A DNA stretch of 5,055 nucleotides from Bacteroidota bacterium (GTDB taxonomy: Bacteria; Bacteroidota; Bacteroidia; Bacteroidales; VadinHA17): contig VGGM01000151.1 of NCBI GenBank assembly GCA_016868515.1, forward strand, positions 1-5,055, given 5' to 3'. Both the position numbers and the translations under genes were made by a program. Under the pieces are notes generated by a model. It did not search any database, was not told the origin of the DNA, and saw only the letters and a list, made by a program, of their open reading frames with translations. Positions 1-5,055 of this stretch are shown here, piece after piece (the first letter of the stretch is position 1; every line of letters starts with the position of its first letter).

Positions 1-48
1 TCTAACCCGGGATTGAGTTTTTTAGTTATCTTCCCCAAAAAAAAAATA

Positions 49-1176
49 ATGATGCCCTCCGTAACGATCAGGGAGGTTACCTCCCGCCGCGATCTGCGCA
101 AATTCATTTATCTCCCCTCACAAATTCATCGTAATGACCCCGGATGGTTACCCCCCATCTACATTGATGAATGGGAACTGTTCGACAGGGAAAAAAACAA
201 CTCTTTCGCCTATGCCGATACTGTAATGTACATTGCAGAAAAGAACGGGAAACCGGCAGGAAGGATAATGGGCATCATTTCACACCGCTACAACAGTTAC
301 CGTAATGAGGACGATGGCAGGTTCAGCTTCATAGAATCGGTAAACGACACCGAGGTTATCGGCGCATTGACAGGTGCAGTTGCCGATTGGGCAGCAGCCA
401 GAGGGATGAAAAGACTCGTCGGTCCGCTGGGTTTTTCTGACAAGGACCCGCAGGGGTTACAGGTTGAAGGATTTGAATACCCGTCACTTATGACAACCCC
501 GACAAATAACAGGTATCTTCCTGAAATAATTGAGGATCTCGGGTTTGAGAAAAAGATCGATCTGGTTGACTATATGGTAGATATCCCGTCATCAATGCCT
601 CCTGTTTTTGAAAAGGTTCTTCCGCGTATAGAAGCAAACGGGAAGGTTGAGATACTGGAATTCCGTAAAACCCGTGAACTTAAGCCCTATATTATTGAGG
701 TTCTGCAGTTGATGAACGATACCTTTACAGAGATATATGGGTTTGTTCCGCTTACCGACCGCGAGAAGAGCGAACTGGCTAAAAGATATCTGCCTGTTCT
801 CGATCCGGCCTTTATCAAAATGGCACGGGCTGATAAAAAGCTTGTGGGATTTGCAATAGGAATGCCCGATATCGCCGAAGGAATAAAAAGAGCCCGGGGA
901 AGGCTCTTCCCGTTCGGAATATACCATATAATAAGGTCAGCAAGGAGAACCGGCAATCTGGTAATGCTGCTCGGTGGAATCCTGAAGGAGTACCGCGGGC
1001 AGGGTATTGATGTTCTCATGGGTGCAAGGATTCTCAATTCAGCAATTTCGAGGGGGATGAAGACTATCGACAGTCATCTGGTGCTGGAGACCAATCAGCG
1101 CATGCGTGCAGAATATGAACGCCTCGGAGGAAGAATTATCAGGCGATTCCGTATCTACCAGAAAGACCTGGTTTGA
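49..1176 (+). CDS. GNAT-fold acyltransferase-like protein, substrate unknown
   Basis: A cytoplasmic protein of about 375 residues with no signal peptide or membrane segment. It resembles a Bacteroidetes family usually annotated as hypothetical or GNAT N-acetyltransferase. The C-terminal part carries a GNAT motif A-like acetyl-CoA loop, EYRGQGI (residues 314-320), after a hydrophobic strand (LVMLLGGIL) and before a helix. A later segment, LETNQRMRAEYERLGG, resembles the last GNAT helix. The N-terminal half also has a GNAT-like strand (PAGRIMGII, about 69-77) and a conserved-looking GPLGFSDKDPQG stretch (125-136), so two GNAT-like halves are possible. The frame is open back to a TTG at 13, but tandem ATGs at 49 and 52, just after an A-rich tract, are better starts because family members as I recall them begin close to the VTIREV segment. 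No Shine-Dalgarno is evident. It converges on the next gene with a 16-nt gap. The acyl acceptor cannot be told from sequence; a GNAT fold is likely, enzymatic activity is inferred. Confidence 0.85.
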   Translation: MMPSVTIREVTSRRDLRKFIYLPSQIHRNDPGWLPPIYIDEWELFDREKNNSFAYADTVMYIAEKNGKPAGRIMGIISHRYNSYRNEDDGRFSFIESVNDTEVIGALTGAVADWAAARGMKRLVGPLGFSDKDPQGLQVEGFEYPSLMTTPTNNRYLPEIIEDLGFEKKIDLVDYMVDIPSSMPPVFEKVLPRIEANGKVEILEFRKTRELKPYIIEVLQLMNDTFTEIYGFVPLTDREKSELAKRYLPVLDPAFIKMARADKKLVGFAIGMPDIAEGIKRARGRLFPFGIYHIIRSARRTGNLVMLLGGILKEYRGQGIDVLMGARILNSAISRGMKTIDSHLVLETNQRMRAEYERLGGRIIRRFRIYQKDLV

Positions 1177-1190
1177 TAATCCACCCCGGC

Positions 1191-1205
1191 TTTCAGAACC
1201 TGAAA
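1191..1205. repeat. Short inverted repeat at the convergent gene ends
   Basis: TTTCAG, a 3-nt loop AAC, then CTGAAA form a perfect 6-bp stem. It lies 14 nt past the stop of the acyltransferase-like gene and covers the stop codon and last codons of the minus-strand gene. It could act as a weak hairpin for either transcript, but it has only two G-C pairs and no T-run on either side, so it is not a typical intrinsic terminator. It may be chance. Confidence 0.25.
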
Positions 1206-3010
1206 ATAAAAGAGAATCCGATTACCTCCTTGAACTGAATTCTTGCCGTCTTTACCGGTTTCCCGTCTGAACCGAGTACCGGGTTTCCGCTTTCGTCATA
1301 TACCGTAGTCTTTGTATTGTCATCATAAATCAGATGGGTATTCAGACGTACATCGGTAAACCAGTTAAGGCTCATCGTGGCAATTAATTCCCAGTCAATA
1401 TCAACATTCTGCGGTTTATCAATGTAGTTGGTAAAAAAATGTAACCTGTTTGAGACATTAACGTTATCAAACAGCTTGAACTTGTGGTTGATCAGCACAC
1501 TCGCACCCGGTTCATGCCTGGCCTTCCGGTCAACAGGTATCCCGTACTTCTTCTGGTCAACGGTGGCAGTATCCATAACAAACGTACCTTTATATGATAT
1601 TGGGGCGACATTGAATGAGGTCTCCTTATTTGGCTTGTAATCAAGACCCAGACCGATGGTGAAGCTTGCCGGACTGAGAATCCGGGAAACCAGAACAGGA
1701 TCCTTGTCTTTCGGATAAGTATATCCCTCGGCAAGCTGTGTCTTGAATAGCATGGTTCCGCTGAAGTCAAACTTTCCGAAGGCCTTGTAGTTGAGCTTTG
1801 AGGTAACCTCAACAAGATCGGCATTCCTCCTTAGTCCGTTATCCAGCGACCATATAAAGCCATGCTTAAACCTGCCCTGGTTGTACCAGAGCAACTTTTT
1901 CGGGTTGTTCAGGTAGTTGGCATTTATGGTGAAGTCAAAAACCGATGATATGTTGCTCTCCCCGCCTTTAACCCAGTTCGTAAGGTAGGCCTGGTTCAGC
2001 ACTGATGAGAGTTCAGAGGTAATCCTCCAGTAATCAGGCTTTACGTAAACAGTCTGAACCTTCTTCAGGGCCCTGTTGTCGATGGCGGGGGCATTAACAC
2101 TTGCATCGCCAATGGTGCTCGACCTCACCGGCCGCCTGAACATAATGTTGTTCTCAAGGTAGAGGCCTAATGTATTGTAGGCGGGACTACCTACCCACAC
2201 CGTTACCGAATCGTCATATTCATTCCTGAGCCAGAATCTTACAAACTGGCCCGTGGCCGAATTTAGCACAAAGGGAGTCTCAATGCTGGCCGTACCCGTT
2301 AGTGTGAGAATTGCAGAATCACGTGCCGACAGATAACCCACCAGCTCACTTACAGCAGCTTCAATGGAGTCGCCGGTAAAAGGATGTCTGTAGCTCCGGA
2401 AAGGAAACGAGGCTGATGATGAACTGACCTCAGTCAGGGTATCAACCAGTACCAGCAGCAGGGTGTCGCCCTGAATTAACAGATTCTGTCCCAGCGAGGC
2501 CATTATCCTCCGATGGTCGTATTTCTCCTGCCCTGCAACAGTGTCCTTCGCTGCAAGCGCCTTCTCCATTACCGAGATTGCAACCGAGTCGCGATCGTGC
2601 CCTGCAGGAAACCTTATTCGTATTGTATCCCATACATAAAAACTGCTCGCCGGTATCTTTATGGAATCATACGGATAGGCCGACAGATAACCTGCAACAT
2701 CTATCTCACGTTCATGTGTGGAATAGTAGACAAGCATGTTGATATACTGGCGCAAAGGATCTCTGGCATCCTTCCAGTTCTCAGCCCTGTATTTCCTCTG
2801 AAGAAAACTGACTGCGTCGGGGTGGCTGAACCTTATCGGGCTGAATTCCTGAAGAACCTCAGGATCAATTCCCTTCAGCGAAGCAGTATCGATCTTAACA
2901 GGAACCGTAACCACCTCCTTTATCTGAGAGTTGACAATCAGGAGTGAAGACTGCAACAGCACCGCCATCAGCATTGCCCTGATTTCGTTTCTGGTCATAT
3001 GGTCTTTCAT
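1193..3010 (-). CDS. DUF3078 outer-membrane beta-barrel-like protein
   Basis: A 605-residue exported protein of unknown function. Residues 1-28 look like a signal peptide: a charged start (MKDHMTRNEIR), a hydrophobic core (about 13-26), and possible cleavage near NS|Q. Residues from about 325 to the end match the DUF3078 family as I know it: a YWRITSELSSVLNQ start, the NWVKGGESN signature (345-353), then repeated amphipathic strands such as VFDFTINANY and KFDFSGTMLF, ending in a terminal Phe (IGFSFIFRF). A C-terminal aromatic residue is typical of barrels inserted by the BAM machinery. Residues about 30-320 form an extra region I cannot assign; it is presumably periplasmic. Two ATGs compete for the start, at 3010 and in frame at 2998; either leaves the signal peptide usable and neither has a clear ribosome binding site. 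It is transcribed divergently from tnaA and is probably a single-gene unit. The family call is fairly firm; ligand and role are unknown. Confidence 0.85.
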   Translation of the reverse strand: MKDHMTRNEIRAMLMAVLLQSSLLIVNSQIKEVVTVPVKIDTASLKGIDPEVLQEFSPIRFSHPDAVSFLQRKYRAENWKDARDPLRQYINMLVYYSTHEREIDVAGYLSAYPYDSIKIPASSFYVWDTIRIRFPAGHDRDSVAISVMEKALAAKDTVAGQEKYDHRRIMASLGQNLLIQGDTLLLVLVDTLTEVSSSSASFPFRSYRHPFTGDSIEAAVSELVGYLSARDSAILTLTGTASIETPFVLNSATGQFVRFWLRNEYDDSVTVWVGSPAYNTLGLYLENNIMFRRPVRSSTIGDASVNAPAIDNRALKKVQTVYVKPDYWRITSELSSVLNQAYLTNWVKGGESNISSVFDFTINANYLNNPKKLLWYNQGRFKHGFIWSLDNGLRRNADLVEVTSKLNYKAFGKFDFSGTMLFKTQLAEGYTYPKDKDPVLVSRILSPASFTIGLGLDYKPNKETSFNVAPISYKGTFVMDTATVDQKKYGIPVDRKARHEPGASVLINHKFKLFDNVNVSNRLHFFTNYIDKPQNVDIDWELIATMSLNWFTDVRLNTHLIYDDNTKTTVYDESGNPVLGSDGKPVKTARIQFKEVIGFSFIFRF

Positions 3011-3235
3011 TTGTATTTCACCGATTTTTATTTCTCATTGAATGATGGTAATTTTACGAAAATATTTCTATCACCCAATGGCTTTATCATTAAGAACGGA
3101 TTTTCTGGCTTTACAGATATACCGCAATATCAAAAAGCGAGACGAATTCACAGCAGGGCAATCTCATTCAGAGCCAAACTAATCATTTCATTTGTCAATC
3201 TACATTCTCAGTTTTCTGTTTTAAAGCATTCCGTT
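3011..3235. promoter_or_regulatory. Divergent intergenic region between DUF3078 gene and tnaA
   Basis: This AT-rich 225-nt stretch must hold the start signals of both divergent genes. For tnaA, TAATTTTA at 3049-3056 is one base from the Bacteroides -7 consensus TAnnTTTG and lies 20 nt after TTTT (3025-3028), one base from the -33 TTTG. If used, it would leave a leader of roughly 170 nt. I found no good -33/-7 pair for the minus-strand gene. An 11-bp palindrome, TCATTGAATGA (3035-3045), lies 25-35 nt upstream of the DUF3078 start and could be an operator, but is short enough to arise by chance. The region also holds a 46-codon open frame (3042-3182, ATG ATG start) with no Trp codon, which I do not call a gene. 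Confidence 0.45.
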
Positions 3236-4612
3236 ATGAACCTGCCATTTATTGAACCTTATAAGATAAAAATGACCGAACCGGTCAATATCAGCACCCT
3301 TGAGAATAGAAAATCATGGATAAGGGAGGTGCATTATAACCTTTTCAGTCTCAGGTCGTCACAGGTAACAATTGATTTGTTGACCGACTCAGGCACGGGA
3401 GCCATGAGCGACAGCCAATGGTCGGCCATGATGCTGGGCGATGAGAGTTATGCCGGCGCATCATCATATTATAATCTGAAGAATGCCATCCGTGATATCA
3501 CGGGTTTTGAATATTTCCTCCCCACGCATCAGGGAAGGGCAGCTGAGAACGTCCTCTTCTCGGTTCTTATTAAGGAGGGCGATGTAATACCCGGAAACTC
3601 GCACTTCGATACAACAAAGGGGCATATAGAGTTTCGCAAGGCAACGGCGATCGACTGTACCGTTAACGAGGCCTTCGACACCACCATCGCTGCACCTTTC
3701 AAGGGGAATGTCGATACAGGGAAGCTTGAAAAAACCATCCTTGAACATGGCAGGGAAAAGATTCCGTTCATACTGGTCACAATTACCAACAACACTGCCG
3801 GAGGACAGCCCGTAAGTCTTGCCAACATGAAGGAAGTGAGACAGTTGGCCGATAAACACGGAATCGCTGTATTCTTCGATTCTGCGCGGTTTGCCGAAAA
3901 CGCCTACTTTATCAGGACAAGGGAAGCCGGCCAGCAAAACAAGACCATCCGCGAGATAGTTGCAGAGATGTTTGCCTGTGCCGACGGAATGACAATGAGC
4001 TCGAAAAAGGATGCCATTGTCAACATGGGCGGCTTTATTGCAATGAGAAGCGGCGAGCTATACAGCAGGGCCTCGGTTTTCAATATCATGTTTGAAGGCT
4101 ATGTCACTTACGGAGGAATGTCGGGACGCGATATGAACGCCCTGGCCAGGGGCCTTTATGAGGGAACCGAATTTGAGTATCTCGAAGCGCGTGTACGGCA
4201 GGTACACCTTCTGGGTTCCCTTCTGAAGGAGGCCGGTGTACCGGTTCAGGAACCTTTCGGCGGGCATGCAGTATTCATCGATGCTCTGAAGTTTATGCCC
4301 CACATCCCCAGAGAACAGTTTCCTGCCCAGACCCTTGCTGTTGAAGTATATATTGAAGGGGGAATCAGGGGTGTTGAAATCGGAGCCATTATGGCCGACC
4401 GCGACCCGGTAACACGGGAAAACAGGTTCCCGGCCCTTGAACTGGTAAGACTCGCAATACCCCGAAGGGTTTACTCCGACAACCATATGAGGTATGTTGC
4501 AGCGGCCATAATAAATGTGTTCAACAGGAGAGACACAATAGAAAAGGGACTCCGGATTAAAACGGAGGCTCCCATTATGCGCCATTTCACAGCTGAACTT
4601 GAAAGATTGTAG
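3236..4612 (+). CDS. tnaA: Tryptophanase (tryptophan indole-lyase)
   Basis: A 458-residue cytoplasmic PLP enzyme splitting L-tryptophan into indole, pyruvate and ammonia. It aligns along its full length with E. coli TnaA and Citrobacter tyrosine phenol-lyase (TPL), fold-type I beta-eliminating lyases. Landmarks, by comparison with TPL: IDLLTDSGT (46-54), Tyr72 (TPL Tyr71), phosphate-binding QGR (99-101), Asn186 and Arg405 for the substrate carboxylate, Asp215 against the PLP ring nitrogen, Arg218, and the Schiff-base lysine Lys258 in MSSKKD. Substrate-deciding positions are tryptophanase-like: Asp125 (Thr124 in TPL), Ile382 (Arg381 in TPL), and His450 in RHFTAEL (His463 in E. coli TnaA, Phe448 in TPL). 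The frame is open upstream to 2999, but the ATG at 3236 gives MNLPFIEPYKIK, matching the family N-terminus, and the usual length. No tnaB-like permease gene adjoins it. Indole is known as a signal in gut and other communities; whether that applies here is inference. Confidence 0.96.
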   Translation: MNLPFIEPYKIKMTEPVNISTLENRKSWIREVHYNLFSLRSSQVTIDLLTDSGTGAMSDSQWSAMMLGDESYAGASSYYNLKNAIRDITGFEYFLPTHQGRAAENVLFSVLIKEGDVIPGNSHFDTTKGHIEFRKATAIDCTVNEAFDTTIAAPFKGNVDTGKLEKTILEHGREKIPFILVTITNNTAGGQPVSLANMKEVRQLADKHGIAVFFDSARFAENAYFIRTREAGQQNKTIREIVAEMFACADGMTMSSKKDAIVNMGGFIAMRSGELYSRASVFNIMFEGYVTYGGMSGRDMNALARGLYEGTEFEYLEARVRQVHLLGSLLKEAGVPVQEPFGGHAVFIDALKFMPHIPREQFPAQTLAVEVYIEGGIRGVEIGAIMADRDPVTRENRFPALELVRLAIPRRVYSDNHMRYVAAAIINVFNRRDTIEKGLRIKTEAPIMRHFTAELERL

Positions 4613-4619
4613 TTACAGC
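4592..4619 (+). terminator. Possible weak hairpin at the end of tnaA
   Basis: GCTGAACT (4592-4599) can pair with AGTTACAGC (4611-4619), giving eight base pairs with one bulged A (4615) and an 11-nt loop. It spans the last codons and stop of tnaA and is followed by only a short T-run (CTTTGATT). This is a weak candidate for the 3' end of the tnaA transcript. The large loop, bulge and missing U-tract argue against an efficient intrinsic terminator. Confidence 0.2.
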
Positions 4620-4620
4620 C

Positions 4621-4651
4621 TTTGATTCATTGTCGAATTTGGTTTCCTTTG
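4621..4651 (+). promoter_or_regulatory. Candidate Bacteroidetes-type promoter for yicC
   Basis: TTTG at 4621-4624 is followed, after 19 nt, by TTCCTTTG at 4644-4651. The known Bacteroides consensus is TTTG (-33), a spacer of about 19-21 nt, then TAnnTTTG (-7), so this pair has the right spacing and one mismatch. It would start transcription near 4657, about 20 nt before the yicC ATG. It falls in the 64-nt gap after tnaA, suggesting that yicC is expressed independently. The match was found by eye and TTTG is common, so it is only a candidate. Confidence 0.45.
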
Positions 4652-4676
4652 TCTGGTAAATCAATTACACAACGCA

Positions 4677-5055
4677 ATGGTCCGATCAATGACGGGTTAC
4701 GGCAGGGCCGTGACCGAAACTGACCAGAAGAAGATTACTGTTGAAATTAAGTCACTTAACAGTAAACAACTCGATATCAACACAAAGATTCCGTGGATCT
4801 ACAGGGAGAAAGAGATCGATATCAGAAATATCATAAGCCAGTCGGCCGGAAGGGGAAAAGTTGATGTAATCATTACACTCGACCAGTTCGATGAGGAGAT
4901 GCACACCAACATCAACAGAAAGTCAGTTAAGAATTACTTCAGCCAGCTCAGCGAAATAGCAGGTGAACTGGGGGTTGCCCCTGATGATACACAACTGCTG
5001 CAGATAATTATGAGGCTTCCCGAATCGGTTAAGTCGGAAAAACCGGAACTGCCTG
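4677..5055 (+). CDS. yicC: YicC-family endoribonuclease, 3'-truncated by window edge
   Basis: The first 126 codons of a gene that runs off the right edge; family members are near 290 residues, so more than half is missing. The N-terminus MVRSMTGYGRAV matches the hallmark start of YicC/YloC proteins (MIRSMTAYAR in E. coli YicC). It is followed by VEIKSLNSKQLDINTKIP (22-39), which aligns with the E. coli segment around MRSVNQRYLE, and by GRGKVDV (58-64), matching RGKVE. The segment LLQIIMRLPESV (107-118) corresponds to ILRWPGV in E. coli. All this belongs to the YicC N-terminal domain; the C-terminal DUF1732 domain would lie outside. E. coli YicC is known as an RNA endonuclease linked to small-RNA turnover; the same role here is inferred. 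The ATG at 4677 is chosen because it gives the family N-terminus; no Shine-Dalgarno is visible. In Bacteroidetes the gene is often followed by gmk and nadD, which would be just past this window. Confidence 0.93.
   Translation, partial: MVRSMTGYGRAVTETDQKKITVEIKSLNSKQLDINTKIPWIYREKEIDIRNIISQSAGRGKVDVIITLDQFDEEMHTNINRKSVKNYFSQLSEIAGELGVAPDDTQLLQIIMRLPESVKSEKPELP

Noticed and set aside
13..48. Upstream TTG start giving 12 extra residues to the acyltransferase-like protein.
   Set aside because: The extra residues (MSFLVIFPKKKI) are encoded partly by a ten-A run and look like leader sequence; tandem ATGs follow at the point where the family-like sequence begins.
592..1037. Minus-strand open frames inside the acyltransferase-like gene.
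   Set aside because: They are antisense to a convincing coding sequence, show no recognisable domain, and two of them overlap each other in different frames.
2513..2947. 144-codon plus-strand frame opposite the DUF3078 gene.
   Set aside because: It is a shadow of the minus-strand gene; its translation is rich in Cys and Arg and has no recognisable motif.
3042..3182. 46-codon open frame in the tnaA leader as a TnaC-type leader peptide.
   Set aside because: It has no Trp codon, no recognisable similarity and no visible ribosome binding site; chance is a sufficient explanation for a frame this short.
3191..3222. TTTG (3191) and TCTGTTTT (3215) as a tnaA promoter.
   Set aside because: Spacing is right, but the -7 element has two mismatches and the leader would be only about 7 nt.
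2999..3235. In-frame 79-codon upstream extension of tnaA from the ATG at 2999.
   Set aside because: It would overlap the start of the divergent DUF3078 gene by 12 nt, its composition is AT-rich and non-coding in look, and the tryptophanase N-terminus (MNLPFIEPYKIK) and normal family length begin at 3236.
3464..4585. Several minus-strand frames of 61 to 175 codons opposite tnaA.
   Set aside because: All lie inside a full-length enzyme gene with intact active-site residues, and none shows a known domain or a plausible start signal.
3236..4612. Tyrosine phenol-lyase as the product.
   Set aside because: The residues TPL needs for phenol specificity, Thr124 and Arg381, are Asp and Ile here, and the tryptophanase His near the C-terminus is present.

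Overview
The window looks like ordinary chromosomal DNA from a member of the Bacteroidota, most likely the order Bacteroidales. The reasons are: a DUF3078 outer-membrane-type protein, a family largely confined to this phylum; a tryptophanase whose sequence closely resembles what I recall of Bacteroides tryptophanases; start codons without clear Shine-Dalgarno sequences; and a promoter-like TTTG / TTnnTTTG pair in front of the last gene. Base composition is moderate throughout, and no gene looks foreign to its neighbours.

Layout from left to right. (1) A plus-strand gene (49-1176) encodes a GNAT-fold acyltransferase-like protein of unknown substrate. (2) It converges, with a 16-nt gap, on a minus-strand gene (1193-3010) for a secreted DUF3078 beta-barrel protein with a large unassigned N-terminal region. 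(3) A 225-nt AT-rich region (3011-3235) separates that gene from the divergent plus-strand tnaA. (4) tnaA (3236-4612) encodes a full-length PLP-dependent tryptophanase. The residues that separate tryptophanase from tyrosine phenol-lyase (Asp125, Ile382, His450) are all of the tryptophanase kind. (5) A 64-nt gap with a candidate Bacteroidetes-type promoter leads into the first 126 codons of a YicC-family endoribonuclease, which runs off the right edge.

The genes do not form one obvious pathway. Orientation suggests four separate transcription units: two converging, two diverging from 3011-3235, and yicC probably with its own promoter. tnaA stands alone here: no tryptophan permease (tnaB) adjoins it, and no TnaC-like leader peptide with a critical Trp codon is visible in its leader, so its control must differ from the E. 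coli tna operon.

I saw no mobile element, CRISPR array, tRNA, rRNA or recognised riboswitch, and I found no convincing undescribed system. The points most worth a second look are the tryptophanase specificity residues on a TPL-like background, the leader region of tnaA, and the unassigned N-terminal half of the DUF3078 protein.
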